A stretch of 64,000 bases of DNA. It comes from Nostoc sp. TCL240-02. Lineage in GTDB: Bacteria; Cyanobacteriota; Cyanobacteriia; Cyanobacteriales; Nostocaceae. Positions 43,352 to 53,585 of this stretch are shown one piece after another (position 1 is the stretch's first letter; the number at the start of each line of letters is the position of its first letter). The notes under the pieces were generated by a model. The model saw only the letters and a list, made by a program, of their open reading frames with translations. It was not told the DNA's origin and searched no databases. The position numbers were made by a program, and so were the translations under genes. The DNA is taken from positions 3,472,501 through 3,536,500 of the forward strand of contig NZ_CP040094.1 in NCBI RefSeq assembly GCF_013343235.1, in the 5' to 3' direction.

Positions 43352-44092
43352 ATGCAACAGTCTTTAGACAGTATTAGCGATCCCCCCAGTACCAAAATGC
43401 AGGATTCTGCACATAGATCCATGCTGAAAAATTTACTCTCAGGCGTTTTTTTTGAGCCATTATTGAGTGATTTTCGCATTATTTTTGAGCGCGATCCCGC
43501 AGCACGGAATTGGCTAGAGGTGGTGTTTTGCTACCCCGGATTGCACGCACTCTGTTTGCATCGTCTTGCTCACTGGTTACATGGTCGAGGAGTGGGTTTT
43601 ATCCCCCGTTTCATTTCCCACTTGGGGAGATTTTTGACGGGAATTGAAATTCACCCAGGTGCAGAGATTGGTCAGGGCGTGTTTATCGACCACGGAATGG
43701 GTGTTGTCATTGGCGAAACAGCGATCGTCGGTGACTACACACTGATTTACCAGGGCGTTACCCTTGGCGGAACTGGTAAAGAAACTGGTAAGCGTCATCC
43801 CACAGTGGGCAAAAATGCAGTGATTGGGGCGGGTGCGAAAGTTTTGGGTAATCTGCAAATTGGCGATCGCGTCCGTATTGGTGCAGGTTCCATTGTCTTG
43901 CGGGATATCCCCAATGATTGCACAGTTGTGGGCGTTCCCGGTCGAATTATTTCCCGAAATCAAAACGCCAGCCTTTCTCCTTTAGAACATGGAAAGCTAC
44001 CCGATATGGAAGCAACCGTGATTCGTTCTTTGCTCTCGCGCGTTGAGCAATTAGAAAAACAACTGCAAACTCTAGGCGTTAAGAGTCATTAG
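43352..44092 (+). CDS. nifP: Serine O-acetyltransferase of the nif cluster
   Basis: A 246-residue CysE-type enzyme that makes O-acetylserine for cysteine synthesis, thereby feeding NifS with sulfur donor. The family's hexapeptide repeats are seen in [70 protein letters not shown], with the catalytic histidine in [12 protein letters not shown] short N-terminal extension (to about residue 30) precedes the domain. It is the first gene of the plus-strand nif group and carries nifB-like upstream boxes, which supports the nifP name over a housekeeping cysE. Confidence 0.9.
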   Translation: MQQSLDSISDPPSTKMQDSAHRSMLKNLLSGVFFEPLLSDFRIIFERDPAARNWLEVVFCYPGLHALCLHRLAHWLHGRGVGFIPRFISHLGRFLTGIEIHPGAEIGQGVFIDHGMGVVIGETAIVGDYTLIYQGVTLGGTGKETGKRHPTVGKNAVIGAGAKVLGNLQIGDRVRIGAGSIVLRDIPNDCTVVGVPGRIISRNQNASLSPLEHGKLPDMEATVIRSLLSRVEQLEKQLQTLGVKSH

Positions 44093-44197
44093 TCATTGGT
44101 CATTAGCAAAGGACAAAGGACAACTGACAACTGACAAATACTTCTCTAACGAGAGGCTATGCCAACGACTCCGCTCAGTACAAGGGACAAAGGACAA
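44093..44197. repeat. GACAACTGACAA-type repeats after nifP
   Basis: Short repeats of the form CATTGGTCATTAGCAAAGGA and GACAACTGACAA, with the CTTCTCTAACGAGAGGCTATG module, fill the nifP to 44198 gap. Non-coding. Confidence 0.55.
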
Positions 44198-44422
44198 ATG
44201 ACAAATCACGTTTTGCAGATACCTCTAGGCGATCGCTGGCGAATTTATCACCGACTACAAGAGTTAAAAATTCAGAGTTGCTGTCCCCCTGATGGTTCTT
44301 TACGAGTGCAAGTGAACAATTTACTGGAAGCAATTCTAATTCGCAGTACAGTTATGCAACTTCTTGGTTCTCGTCAGGAATTATTAGAATGGCTAGAGCG
44401 TTGCTGGCATTACAGAGATTAA
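44198..44422 (+). CDS. Asr1405/Asl0597 family small nif-linked protein
   Basis: 74 residues from MTNHVLQIPLGDRWRIYHRLQELKIQSCCPPDGSLRVQV to LLGSRQELLEWLERCWHYRD. It matches a small family found beside nifP in heterocyst formers (Asr1405 of Anabaena 7120). No catalytic motif is visible and the role is unknown. The ATG at 44198 fits the family N-terminus; the longer frame begins inside repeat DNA. Confidence 0.8.
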   Translation: MTNHVLQIPLGDRWRIYHRLQELKIQSCCPPDGSLRVQVNNLLEAILIRSTVMQLLGSRQELLEWLERCWHYRD

Positions 44423-44706
44423 TCGCGTCTATTAATCTTGAATTCAGGACGAAATCGCTGCACTTTATCCCTTTTGTTCATAGATGCACAAAGCTCAAAT
44501 AGGTTTAGAGTTTGAAGCTACTGTATGCTTGCAGAATTTATTGCAGACTGAGATGGATTAGATGGGATTTAGATTTTATTTATTCTAGTAAATCTAAATT
44601 TTTCCTGACAAATAGCAACAATTAAAAAGGCGAAATTCCTAAATATAAATTGGGATTTCTAATTTTTAAGTTTTTCCCAAATTAGAAATTGAAAGTTCAA
44701 TCATTT

Positions 44707-44904
44707 ATGGCGACTCGGAATAGAGATATAAGACTCCTCACTTTTTTGCACAACGAACTTGAACTTTCAAATGCCGATATTGCTGTAGCTCTGCGACACC
44801 GTGAATTAGAAAATGGGCCACTACCGATGCTCCTCTGGCAGTATGGTTTAGTTGATTTGGAGCAGCTAGGAAAGATTTTTGATTGGCTAGCAGAACACAG
44901 TTAG
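44707..44904 (+). CDS. DUF2949 family small protein
   Basis: 65 residues: MATRNRDIRLLTFLHNELELSNADIAVALRH, then GPLPMLLWQYGLVDLEQLGKIFDWLAEH. It matches DUF2949, small cyanobacterial proteins with a helix-turn-helix-like outline and unknown role. The ATG at 44707 was preferred to an upstream TTG. It lies between the Asr1405-like gene and nifV, as in related nif regions. Confidence 0.8.
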   Translation: MATRNRDIRLLTFLHNELELSNADIAVALRHRELENGPLPMLLWQYGLVDLEQLGKIFDWLAEHS

Positions 44905-44985
44905 CGAATTTGTATCCTGTAGCTCCCAGTCCCATTACCTGCCGAAAGTACACACTAATGCTCTAGAAAATATGAGGTTACTAAG

Positions 44986-45105
44986 ATGATTACATCCTTA
45001 ATTGCTGGTTTCTGTGTTTTACTTTGTTCAGGATTTGCTAATAGTTATATTAGTTCATTGCTACTCGAACAGAAATCAACTGACATCGGTAAAAACGATT
45101 TGTAA
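44986..45105 (+). CDS. Small membrane protein, 39 aa, between DUF2949 gene and nifV
   Basis: An ATG with GAGG 8-10 bases upstream opens a frame encoding MITSLIAGFCVLLCSGFANS, then YISSLLLEQKSTDIGKNDL. The first 27 residues form one membrane helix or a signal-like segment, and the tail is charged. Its place in a nif operon and its ribosome binding site favour a real gene. I recognise no family. Confidence 0.45.
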   Translation: MITSLIAGFCVLLCSGFANSYISSLLLEQKSTDIGKNDL

Positions 45106-45275
45106 TTTATACATTGTTTTAGTTCCCTGTCATACAGATGTGATGCTGCTAATAGGTCAATAATTAAGGATCATGTATCCTACATTATGAATTGTGATAT
45201 TTTTAGCATTTGCCATCGCTGGGGATTGTAGAGAGAAAGGATATTAAGAATACTTCCAAGAGAGGGATATTTGCA

Positions 45276-46409
45276 ATGAATCAAATCATAATTAATGACA
45301 CTACACTACGTGATGGCGAACAGGCAGCAGGTGTTGCTTTTACCCTAGAAGAAAAGGTTGCGATCGCTAAGTTTCTTGATTCCATTGGTATTCCCGAATT
45401 AGAAGTGGGTATCCCAGCAATGGGTGATGAAGAAACCCGGGCGATCGCCGCAATTTCTGACTTGGGTTTACAAGCAAAACTCCTCGGCTGGAACCGCGCT
45501 GTTATCTCAGATATTAAGGCTTCTATTGCTTGCGGACTGAACCGGGTGCATATCGCCATTCCCGTCTCTGGTATCCAAATCGCCGCTAAATTCCACGGTC
45601 AATGGCGAGTCAGTTTGCAAAAACTCAAAGACTGTATCAGCTTCGCCGTCGATCAAGGTCTTTGGGTAGCAGTCGGCGGAGAAGATTCTTCCAGGGCTGA
45701 TGAAAACTTCCTCTTAGATGTAGCGCTTTATGCCCAAGAATGGGGTGCATCCCGGTTCCGCTTCTGCGACACCGTAGGAGTTCTCGATCCTTTCACCACC
45801 TACACCAAGGTTAAACGGCTGGTTTCAGCTTTGATGATTCCCCTAGAAATCCACACCCACAATGATTTTGGGATGGCAACAGCCAACGCTCTTGCGGGTA
45901 TCAAAGCCGGAGCCTTATCAGTGAATACCACAGTCAATGGATTAGGTGAAAGAGCGGGAAATGCAGCTTTAGAAGAAGTTGTCATGGCGATTAAACGCAT
46001 CTACGGCGTTGATTTGGGCATTGACACACCCGGTTTGCTGGAACTGTCTCAACTAGTTGCAGCCGCATCAGGAGCTAGCGTACCACCTTGGAAAGCGATC
46101 GTTGGCGAAAATACCTTTGCTCACGAATCTGGCATCCATGCTCACGGGGTATTGCAGAATCCCATTACCTACGAACCATTTGCCCCCGAAGAGGTGGGTT
46201 GGGAACGGCGTTTAGTATTAGGTAAACATTCTGGACGGCATTTGGTTTCAAACTTGCTAGAACAGCATGGAATTTTCTTGAACTCCCAAGAAACCCAATC
46301 TGTTTTAGACGCAGTGCGCCATCAATCGGTACAGAAAAAACGCAGCCTGACGACAGAAGAACTATTGAATTTGGTCAGAGAACAGAGGTACTCTCATGCA
46401 ACGCGATGA
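45276..46409 (+). CDS. nifV: NifV, homocitrate synthase
   Basis: Condenses acetyl-CoA and 2-oxoglutarate to homocitrate, the organic ligand of the FeMo-cofactor. Landmarks are [19 protein letters not shown] at the start (HMGL-like TIM barrel), [21 protein letters not shown] with the metal-binding His-x-His, [16 protein letters not shown] and [10 protein letters not shown]. The ATG at 45276, with AGAGGG 11 bases upstream, gives 377 residues, the normal length; the longer frame from 45210 was not used. The 3' end overlaps nifZ by 14 bases. Confidence 0.96.
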   Translation: MNQIIINDTTLRDGEQAAGVAFTLEEKVAIAKFLDSIGIPELEVGIPAMGDEETRAIAAISDLGLQAKLLGWNRAVISDIKASIACGLNRVHIAIPVSGIQIAAKFHGQWRVSLQKLKDCISFAVDQGLWVAVGGEDSSRADENFLLDVALYAQEWGASRFRFCDTVGVLDPFTTYTKVKRLVSALMIPLEIHTHNDFGMATANALAGIKAGALSVNTTVNGLGERAGNAALEEVVMAIKRIYGVDLGIDTPGLLELSQLVAAASGASVPPWKAIVGENTFAHESGIHAHGVLQNPITYEPFAPEEVGWERRLVLGKHSGRHLVSNLLEQHGIFLNSQETQSVLDAVRHQSVQKKRSLTTEELLNLVREQRYSHATR

Positions 46410-46683
46410 ATTAGAGCTAAACTTGCCACCTGCTTTTGAAATTGGTGAAAAAGTCAGAGTTCGGAAACTGCTCAAGAACGATGGTACTTTCCCTGGTAAA
46501 GAAGTCGGGCAAGTTTTAGTGAACAAAGGAGATATCGGCTACATAGCCAGTATAGGAACATATTTGCAGACTTCCTATATATATGCTGTGCATTTCTTGG
46601 AAACAGGATTCGTCGTCGGCTGTAAGAAAAAAGAACTAGAATCTGTTGAGGAATCTCATGAAAGTAATGCTACGCATGAATGA
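46396..46683 (+). CDS. nifZ: NifZ, MoFe protein maturation factor
   Basis: 95 residues with the NifZ SH3-like core: [45 protein letters not shown], then [20 protein letters not shown]. NifZ helps form the second P-cluster of the MoFe protein. The start lies within the last 14 bases of nifV, and its end overlaps nifT by 26 bases, so all three are translationally coupled. Confidence 0.95.
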   Translation: MQRDELELNLPPAFEIGEKVRVRKLLKNDGTFPGKEVGQVLVNKGDIGYIASIGTYLQTSYIYAVHFLETGFVVGCKKKELESVEESHESNATHE

Positions 46684-46861
46684 TGCCGGTACTTTAGTAG
46701 TCTACGTTGCTAAAAAAGACCTTGAAGAAGAAGTAGTCAGACAAACTGATGGAAATGATGGCAAGATTCTCACCCTAGCAAATGGTTGGGAATTGGAATT
46801 TCGTGATTTGCCAGACACAGCAAATTTACCTCAAACAGTAGAAGCTAAACGCCTCGCGTAA
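46658..46861 (+). CDS. nifT: NifT/FixU family protein
   Basis: 67 residues: [27 protein letters not shown], then LTLANGWELEFRDLPDTANLPQTVEAKRLA. NifT is found in most nif clusters but its exact role is not known. The ATG at 46658 fits the family; a further upstream start would overlap nifZ more. It is the last gene of the plus-strand nif group and is followed by heptamer repeats. Confidence 0.93.
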   Translation: MKVMLRMNDAGTLVVYVAKKDLEEEVVRQTDGNDGKILTLANGWELEFRDLPDTANLPQTVEAKRLA

Positions 46862-46863
46862 TG

Positions 46864-46976
46864 GTTCTGGGGACTGGGGATTGGGGACTGGGGACTGGGG
46901 AATAAATATTTAGCAATACTTTTCCAATTCTCAATTCTCAATTCCCAATTCCCAATTCCCAATTCCCAATCCCCAA
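46864..46976. repeat. Inverted heptamer repeat tract after nifT
   Basis: Five copies of GGGGACT-like heptamers are followed by eight AATTCCC/AATTCTC heptamers in the opposite sense, so the tract can fold on itself. It may act as transcription end for nifVZT; similar tracts occur elsewhere in the window. Confidence 0.65.
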
Positions 46977-46992
46977 TAACTTTTTATCAATC

Positions 46993-47535
46993 ATGGGTGA
47001 CAAACATTTGACGTTATCAGAATTGAACCTTGAGGGACAGTTACTAGGTTTTGTTGGTGGTGAATCTGGAAAATATAAATACTTGCAATTGGCAATTCCA
47101 TCTGGAAATGTGGAAGTTAAACTGTCTAAAGAGTTGCGCCGTTCTCTAAGTTCATCCTTAGTTCCTGGTCAGCAAGTTCGCGTTTGTGGTTATAGTAAGA
47201 TAGATTCGCGTACAAGTGAAATTAAAATTAAAGCCTATCAAGTAACACCAATTAATGGGTGTCCAAAGCAAGATTTACCACCTCAAATCAAAGCGAGGAT
47301 TATGGTATGTCAAAAGGGCGGTTGTCTGAAACGTGGTGGGAAAGGGTTATTATCAGAGTTAGAAAAAACTTTGTGCGATCGCGGTTTGTTAGACAAAGTT
47401 ACCATTGAACATACTAGCTGCCAAAAATGCTGTAGCAGCGCTCCCAACTGTGTTTTACACCTTGGTAAAAAGAAATACAAGAATATTCATCCTGACGCGA
47501 TCGCATCTTTACTAGAAAGTCACTTAACAGAGTAA
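46993..47535 (+). CDS. (2Fe-2S) ferredoxin-domain protein
   Basis: 180 residues. The N-terminal 85 residues form an OB-like strand-rich region (LEGQLLGFVGGESGKYKYLQLAIP, VPGQQVRVCGYSK). The C-terminal half is a thioredoxin-like [2Fe-2S] ferredoxin: MVCQKGGCLKRGGKGLL, then HTSCQKCCSSAPNCVLHLGKKKYKNIHPDAI, holding the cysteine ligands. Proteins of this architecture occur next to nif genes in heterocyst formers; the electron partner is unknown. ATG start after repeats; same direction as nifT. Confidence 0.85.
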   Translation: MGDKHLTLSELNLEGQLLGFVGGESGKYKYLQLAIPSGNVEVKLSKELRRSLSSSLVPGQQVRVCGYSKIDSRTSEIKIKAYQVTPINGCPKQDLPPQIKARIMVCQKGGCLKRGGKGLLSELEKTLCDRGLLDKVTIEHTSCQKCCSSAPNCVLHLGKKKYKNIHPDAIASLLESHLTE

Positions 47536-47671
47536 TAATATTCTCTAGCTATTCTTCAAATAATACGCAAGTTTGTAGGGGTAAAACTTTTACCCCTATT
47601 TGTTGTTGGTATCGTCTGTGTAGCTCCCTTGTCTATTAAGATAAAAATAACTCTGCATTCTCGTAGTTGTT

Positions 47672-48247
47672 ATGAGCCTTACCACTGCTAAACGCTTTAC
47701 TATAGCTGAATATCACCGTCTAGCTGAACTCGGCTTCTTTGAGGAAGATGAGCGAGTTGAACTAATTAAGGGTGAAATAATTCAGATGGCAGCAAAAGGT
47801 ACACCGCACTCTGTTTGTGAAACACGCCTAGAGAGAGAATTATATAAGCTAGTAGGTGATCGCGCAACCCTGCGAGGACAACAACCAATTACTTTGTCTA
47901 ATAACAGTGAGCCTGAACCAGATAGAGTAATTGCAAAAAATAGAGATGATGACTATCTAGCGAATCATCCCAGCCCATCTGATATTTTACTCTTAATTGA
48001 GATTGCCGATTCATCCTTAAAATATGACCAAGAGGAAAAGCTACCTATTTATGCCGAAGCAGGTATTTCTGATTATTGGATATTTAATTTAGTAGATAAT
48101 TATCTAGAGTGCTATGGCGAACCTTATCAAGGTTTACAAGGTAAATTTGGTTATCGTCGCAAGTTGATTTATCTGCCAAATGAATTAGTTAATCTGCCCT
48201 GTCTACCTGATTTAGTTGTGGATTTATCTAAGGTATTTCCAGGTTAA
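47672..48247 (+). CDS. Uma2 family endonuclease-fold protein
   Basis: 191 residues: FTIAEYHRLAELGFFEEDERVELIKGEIIQMAAKGTPHS at the start, EPDRVIAKNRDDDYLANHPSPSDILLLIEIADSSLKYDQEEKLPIYAEAGISDYWIFNL in the middle. The catalytic pattern is partly unusual: the normal P-D-(V/I)-A-V is P-D-R-V-I here, though the E-I-A-D-S-S and the following lysine are kept. Role unknown. Single gene. Confidence 0.85.
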   Translation: MSLTTAKRFTIAEYHRLAELGFFEEDERVELIKGEIIQMAAKGTPHSVCETRLERELYKLVGDRATLRGQQPITLSNNSEPEPDRVIAKNRDDDYLANHPSPSDILLLIEIADSSLKYDQEEKLPIYAEAGISDYWIFNLVDNYLECYGEPYQGLQGKFGYRRKLIYLPNELVNLPCLPDLVVDLSKVFPG

Positions 48248-48318
48248 AATATAAAACGCGATCGCTCAACTTTATTATCGTGAGTAGACGCGCTATATTA
48301 CCCTATATGATGGTGTTT

Positions 48319-48357
48319 AAAAAAAATAAATGCCCTGACTAAAAAGTAAAGGCATTT
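48319..48357 (-). terminator. Terminator of the PEP-CTERM gene
   Basis: On the minus strand AAATGCC and GGCATTT form a stem around a 16-base loop and are followed by ATTTTTTTT, about 130 bases past the stop of the 48485 gene. A good intrinsic terminator. Confidence 0.8.
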
Positions 48358-48484
48358 AACTTTATTTATTATGTAATGGCTAAATCTACACAGTTTGGGA
48401 TACTTTTCACTTAAGCTTTATCCAAAATGGCATTACTCACTGAAGATAAATCAAGCCTTATTGCAAATAGTCCCCACCCAATGG

Positions 48485-49414
48485 CTACGCTAATTTCTTG
48501 CGCCGTTTGCTGCCAACTAGTGCCAGACCGACAATTCCTAAACCAGCAAGACTAGCAGGCTCAGGAGTGGGTTGGACAATACCAGATTTCTTAAATTCAA
48601 ATGCAATGGTTTGTGTACCATTGAATTTGTTGGCATCATAACCAGTAGTTAGCAACTGCTGCGTTATATCACCCTGCGCTAAGAACGAGATTCCATTTAG
48701 GTAATTTCCAGAGTCGATGACATTGAGATTAAATGTTTTGTCCTTGCCATTATTGGTAAAGTAACTACTAGTCAAATCACCATAACCAACAACACCACCA
48801 CCTTGTTGTACCTGAGTTTCGTAAGAAATCCATCCATCTCCTGCCAAACCACCATATCCAACACTGTAGCCCTCTTTGCTATCAGCAACTGTCTTTGCTT
48901 GAACACCACTATAAACACCTAGTTGTTGTACCCCTGAAGCATTAACTGAGGAGAAATGAATACCAAACAAATCCCCACTGCTCATAGCATTTTCAAAGGT
49001 CTTACCAGCCATATTGAAGAACAAATCACCATATCCAATCTGACCGCCCGCAGCACCCTGTTCAGCCTCTCCTGTTAACTTCATATTGCCATTGATTGCC
49101 ACAATAACGCTGGTAGCAGTTTCTTTGATAGCCATACCAGAGATATCGTAGGGATTTACTTTCCCTGGCGCAGCACCAACCCAGTAATTTCCGTTCATCC
49201 CATCTGTGTTTGAATCAAATGCATACTGCCAGCCATTAGCATCGGTGGAGTTTTGACCCATGAGAAGACCAGCTGTGTCATTCATACACTCCAAAGATAT
49301 GCTAAATGCTGTTCCCTTTAAGTCGGAGGCATACGCTCCTTGACCAGCCACAAAGAAAATTCCAAAAGTAGCAATACCAACCTTCAGTAAATTGAATAGT
49401 TTTTGAGTTTTCAT
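48485..49414 (-). CDS. PEP-CTERM exported surface protein
   Basis: 309 residues. A signal peptide is at the N-terminus (LLKVGIATFGIFFVAGQGAYASD). The C-terminus has the PEP-CTERM sorting tag: PTPEPASLAGLGIVGLALVGSKRRKK. The middle contains GWQYAFDSNTDG, YGDLFFNMAGKTF and VVGYGDLTSSYF, resembling exosortase-dependent surface proteins of the XDD3 type (tentative). Glycine- and tyrosine-rich, without enzymatic motifs. It is probably transported and anchored or released at the cell surface. A 500-base upstream gap and a terminator make it a single-gene unit. Confidence 0.85.
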   Translation of the reverse strand: MKTQKLFNLLKVGIATFGIFFVAGQGAYASDLKGTAFSISLECMNDTAGLLMGQNSTDANGWQYAFDSNTDGMNGNYWVGAAPGKVNPYDISGMAIKETATSVIVAINGNMKLTGEAEQGAAGGQIGYGDLFFNMAGKTFENAMSSGDLFGIHFSSVNASGVQQLGVYSGVQAKTVADSKEGYSVGYGGLAGDGWISYETQVQQGGGVVGYGDLTSSYFTNNGKDKTFNLNVIDSGNYLNGISFLAQGDITQQLLTTGYDANKFNGTQTIAFEFKKSGIVQPTPEPASLAGLGIVGLALVGSKRRKKLA

Positions 49415-49913
49415 TATTTATAACTTGATTTAGAGAATCACAACTTCCTGGACTTATTTATTTGTAATTTGAATTACAAAAACATAAAAGCGTGATTCTT
49501 CTGAAAATATAATTTGGATAACTTAACGATAGTTTTATAAAACTCAAATAACAAATGACATATTTAGATAAGATTGCTTTTATCTAACCGATTGTTTGAA
49601 AGCAGAAATTGAAGCAAAGCCAGGCAGGTCTAGTAGCCTACAGTTTTTTACATGCATTGTACTTAGACAGTTTTGAAAAACTTTTGGGTTTGTGTAAGCT
49701 TAATAAACCATACTCCGTCAGTATCTACGTACAGAGCATTTAAATGTGCGATCGCTAAAAGTTTTTTGTCTGCTCTGATTTGGATGAACACTTGGGCATT
49801 TACATTGCACTCTTGCTAGTCAAGAAAGTTAAAAGCCAGAGATCAAAATCAATAAGCCTCCTGATGGCTGACACCTTTATTTTGGTTCCTAGCTAAAGAT
49901 GCCACCCTCTGAA
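49415..49913. other. Intergenic region upstream of the PEP-CTERM gene
   Basis: About 500 AT-rich bases between the PEP-CTERM gene start and the end of the acyltransferase gene, both on the minus strand. It should contain the PEP-CTERM promoter. No gene or structured RNA was seen. Confidence 0.5.
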
Positions 49914-51296
49914 TCAAATCAATCCTTCCAATGCGTGTTGCAAATCATTAGTAACATCAGCAACAGCTTGTCTAGCAGACAACCGATTTTCCTGATATGT
50001 CGGGTAACGCTCAGAAATAGATATGGGTTCACCCACATTAATTTTGACTTTTTGCTTACCCAATTGTGGACGTTGTATACCTTTAGCGCCTTTGATTTTA
50101 GTAATCATTTGCCATAAAATTAAAGTCGTTTCAGCAAACCTTTCTACGGTCGGTTTCTCACGAATATAATTACCAGAAACTGCGACAAAACTTTCTACTA
50201 AACGCATGTGCCACATCCGCGCATTCGCTTCTTCTGCAACGCGACCGCCTAAAGCTCTTTCGACAGCAGATACTCCTTTTGCATCCTTAAAATCTTCTCT
50301 AAATATATAATTCCACCCTGCTTGTTCTACTCGCCGACATCGATCACTTAATGTACCTTTTGACTGCAAATCAAAATACTGTTCTGATATTAGTAACGCT
50401 GCATTCAACAAAGCTTGCAAACGAACTGCTAGCGCTTCATTTCTATCTTCAATTTCTCCTACTACTGTTTTGATATCTGGCAGCTTGAGATGATAAAATC
50501 GCGTGTAAAATTTTTCCATCAGCGAAAGTAAATGTTCTGCTAAAGTCAACAACCGAGGATAAAGCGATTCTATAGAAGCATTTTCTGCCGAATTTACAGG
50601 TAAACCACTAGCTGCTTCCAATTCAGTTAAAAGATTGGCGATCGCATCCCAAGGAGCATCAACGTAACTATATTTAATCCCAACTGGTACAATTAGAACC
50701 TGTTCGGGGCGTTCAGCTTTGTGTAAATCTTCAGCACACCAAAAGCCTAATTGGGCGATACCAGGTTCCAGGGGGCTGATATTCTCCGATAAACCATTGG
50801 TTGCACCCTCTGGCGCAGCCGCCATCGGGAATTTCCCATTGGCGAACAAGTCACGCGCCGAACGTAATCCCGTCCAGTCAGCCTTACCTCGCTGAATCGG
50901 AGTCCCACCTAAACGAGAAGCAATCCAACCAACGTAGGAACCTGCCCAGAGAGGAATGCCGCGATCGTAGATAAAATGAGCGTGAATTGGAAGTTGTAGT
51001 GTTGTGTCCTGCGATCGCGCTATCTTTGGTACAAGTTGAGACAACAAGTAGGCCAAACAAAACGGATCGTCTGTTTTCGGATGGCGAAATGCCAGCATAA
51101 AACGGATCTTACCCTCCTGAAACTGGCGATAGAGATCCACTAGAACCTCTACGTTGTCTGCTTCAATTTGGGTAATAGATGTTTGCCAGTTTATCCAACT
51201 GGGTAGCAACAGATGGACAACTCGTAGAAATAAGGGGTTAAACGCCGGAGGAATAAATTCTAAGGGTGGCTGTGCTTGATAAATTACATCTGCCAA
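49914..51296 (-). CDS. Lysophospholipid acyltransferase family protein
   Basis: A 460-residue PlsC-like protein. The family blocks are GKIRFMLAFRHPKTDDPFCLAYLLSQLVP (the normal HxxxxD motif appears as HPKTDD), GGTPIQRGKADWTGLRSARDLFANGKFPMAAAPEGATNGLSENISP (block with the substrate-binding E-G) and VGIKYSYVDAPWD. The long C-terminal 200 residues are cyanobacterium-specific. It probably acylates a lysophospholipid at the membrane; the substrate is inferred. The histidine-aspartate pair is present, so activity is plausible. Confidence 0.75.
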   Translation of the reverse strand: MADVIYQAQPPLEFIPPAFNPLFLRVVHLLLPSWINWQTSITQIEADNVEVLVDLYRQFQEGKIRFMLAFRHPKTDDPFCLAYLLSQLVPKIARSQDTTLQLPIHAHFIYDRGIPLWAGSYVGWIASRLGGTPIQRGKADWTGLRSARDLFANGKFPMAAAPEGATNGLSENISPLEPGIAQLGFWCAEDLHKAERPEQVLIVPVGIKYSYVDAPWDAIANLLTELEAASGLPVNSAENASIESLYPRLLTLAEHLLSLMEKFYTRFYHLKLPDIKTVVGEIEDRNEALAVRLQALLNAALLISEQYFDLQSKGTLSDRCRRVEQAGWNYIFREDFKDAKGVSAVERALGGRVAEEANARMWHMRLVESFVAVSGNYIREKPTVERFAETTLILWQMITKIKGAKGIQRPQLGKQKVKINVGEPISISERYPTYQENRLSARQAVADVTNDLQHALEGLI

Positions 51297-51446
51297 GGTA
51301 TTTTTCTCCTGAAGTTACGATAAAAAAGGGCGGAAGGCTATAAGTAAAAATGAAAAATAAATAACGCTGTGTACTTTGTACTTCATCCTTAATACTTCAT
51401 ACTTTAGTTGACATAGAAATTAGTGATTCTGGAAAGGGAATAAACG

Positions 51447-53258
51447 ATGCGACTTTCACAAATGTTATTCGTTACACTGCGGGATGATCCAGCTGATGCT
51501 GAGATTCCCAGCCATAAATTATTACTCCGTGCAGGTTACATTCGTCGCATCGGTAGTGGTATCTATGCTTATCTGCCGCTAATGTGGCGGGTACTGCAAA
51601 AAGTTTCCCAGATTGTGCGGGAAGAAATGAACGCTACAGGCGCACAAGAATGTCTGTTACCACAATTACAACCTGCGGAATTATGGAAGGAATCGGGACG
51701 CTGGGACACTTACACCAAAGCTGAGGGAATTATGTTTTCCCTAATTGACCGCCGCGAGCAACAATTAGGATTAGGCCCAACTCATGAGGAAGTAATTACA
51801 GCGATCGCTCGTGATATGATTCGCTCGTATCGTCAACTACCTCTACATCTCTACCAAATTCAAACCAAGTTCCGCGATGAAATTCGTCCCCGCTTTGGTT
51901 TGATGCGTGGACGAGAATTTATCATGAAAGACGGCTACTCGTTCCATGCCGATGAAGCCAGCCTCAAAGAAACTTACCAGGATATGTATAAAGCCTACAG
52001 CAATATGCTACGGCGTTCTGGTTTAGCTTTTCGGGCAGTAGAAGCTGATTCTGGTGCAATTGGTGGTTCTGGTTCCACAGAATTTATGATTTTAGCGGAA
52101 GCTGGGGAAGACGAAGTTCTCTACACTGAGGATGGCAAATACGCCGCTAACGTAGAAAAGGCTGTTTCTTTACCAATTGACGCGGAAAGCTCACGGTTTA
52201 CAACCTACGAAAAACGCGATACACCTGGAACAGAAACGATTGAAAAGGTCTGCCAACTCCTCAACTGTTCTCCTACTCAATTGGTGAAAAATGTCCTTTA
52301 TCAGACAGTTTATGATAATGGTATAACGGTGTTGGTTTTGGTAAATATCCGAGGCGATCAGGAAGTTAATGAAGTCAAGTTGCAAAATGAACTGACTAAA
52401 TTAGCTTCTGAATATGGCGCTAAAACTATTATTAGTTTGAATGTACCAAATGTAGAAGCCCAGCAAACATGGACAGCGAAATCTCTACCTTTAGGCTACA
52501 TTGCGCCAGACATTGCAGATGAGTATATTGCTGCTAATAAACAGATTCATCCCAAGTTTTTGCGCTTAGTGGATCAAACAGCCGTTGATTTAAAAAACTT
52601 TGTTACAGGCGCGAATGAAGCTGGTTATCACGTAGTTGGTGCTAATTGGGGTGAGCAATTTAAGTTACCACGAGTAGTAGATATTCGTAAGGCAAGACCA
52701 GGCGATCGCGCCATCCATAACCCAGAACAAACCTTACAAAGCGCCCGTGGAATTGAAGCCGGTCATATATTCCAATTAGGCACTAAATATTCCCAAGCGA
52801 TGGGAGCAACTTATACAAATGAACAGGGTGAAGAAAAGCCGCTATTTATGGGTTGTTTTGGTGTGGGTGTGTCGCGGTTAGCACAAGCTGCCGTAGAGCA
52901 ATTTTACGATAAAGATGGGATTATTTGGCCAGTTGCGATCGCACCCTACCACGCGATTGTGACAATTCCCAACATTAAGGATGCTCAACAAGTCGAAATC
53001 GCCCAAAAACTTTACACAGAACTCAATCAAGCCGGAATTGAAACTTTACTAGATGACCGCGACGAACGGGCGGGAGTGAAATTTAAAGATGCTGACTTGA
53101 TTGGTATCCCATATAGGATTGTAACCGGGCGGGCGATCACTAATGGCAAAGTCGAAGTTGTAGAAAGAGCCACCCGTAAATCTCAAGAAATAGTCATTAA
53201 TGAAGTTACCACTACACTCCAACAATGGATTACCGCCGCAATTAATGTAAATAATTAA
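51447..53258 (+). CDS. proS: Proline-tRNA ligase, bacterial type
   Basis: 603 residues, class II aminoacyl-tRNA synthetase that charges tRNA-Pro. Class II motif 1 region is [26 protein letters not shown], motif 2 [26 protein letters not shown], motif 3 [12 protein letters not shown]. The middle (about 240-390) is the INS editing domain that removes mischarged alanine. The anticodon-binding domain follows ([39 protein letters not shown]). Length and ATG start are normal. A strong terminator follows at 53273. Confidence 0.97.
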   Translation: MRLSQMLFVTLRDDPADAEIPSHKLLLRAGYIRRIGSGIYAYLPLMWRVLQKVSQIVREEMNATGAQECLLPQLQPAELWKESGRWDTYTKAEGIMFSLIDRREQQLGLGPTHEEVITAIARDMIRSYRQLPLHLYQIQTKFRDEIRPRFGLMRGREFIMKDGYSFHADEASLKETYQDMYKAYSNMLRRSGLAFRAVEADSGAIGGSGSTEFMILAEAGEDEVLYTEDGKYAANVEKAVSLPIDAESSRFTTYEKRDTPGTETIEKVCQLLNCSPTQLVKNVLYQTVYDNGITVLVLVNIRGDQEVNEVKLQNELTKLASEYGAKTIISLNVPNVEAQQTWTAKSLPLGYIAPDIADEYIAANKQIHPKFLRLVDQTAVDLKNFVTGANEAGYHVVGANWGEQFKLPRVVDIRKARPGDRAIHNPEQTLQSARGIEAGHIFQLGTKYSQAMGATYTNEQGEEKPLFMGCFGVGVSRLAQAAVEQFYDKDGIIWPVAIAPYHAIVTIPNIKDAQQVEIAQKLYTELNQAGIETLLDDRDERAGVKFKDADLIGIPYRIVTGRAITNGKVEVVERATRKSQEIVINEVTTTLQQWITAAINVNN

Positions 53259-53272
53259 ACACTAAAACTTCC

Positions 53273-53314
53273 GCAGAGGAATAAATACTTTACTTTGTGT
53301 TCCTCTGCGTTTTC
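53273..53314 (+). terminator. Terminator of proS
   Basis: A 9-bp perfect stem CGCAGAGGA / TCCTCTGCG around a 19-base loop, followed by TTTTCC, 14 bases after the proS stop. Confidence 0.8.
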
Positions 53315-53585
53315 CAGCCTGCGGCAAGCTGCAAAAGCATCTACGACTGAATTGTAAATTTAATCATCTCCAAAAAGAATGAAATTTACATAATTTGGTA
53401 GGTGACGGATTAGAAATATAAATTCTAAAATTGAAAAAGAGACTTGCGAAATTAAAAATAATCGCCTTTTGAGGCATAAAGTCTCCTCCAGGTTTCGGGA
53501 AACTCTCTACTTGTAAGTATCGTCTTTAACCAGGCTGCTCCTCACATAACTACCATATCAGCCCTCAGTCAGGAAGGTTTTGAAC
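53315..53585. other. Spacer between proS and the GerMN gene
   Basis: Contains the promoter region of the 53586 gene, with AGGAAGG close upstream of its start. No gene seen. Confidence 0.5.

Noticed and set aside
48485..49414. Enzyme function for the tyrosine- and glycine-rich exported protein
   Set aside because: Only a signal peptide and a PEP-CTERM tail are recognisable; no catalytic motif was seen.
53341..53585. Possible riboswitch before the GerMN gene
   Set aside because: No conserved riboswitch core was recognised and the pairing seen is weak.
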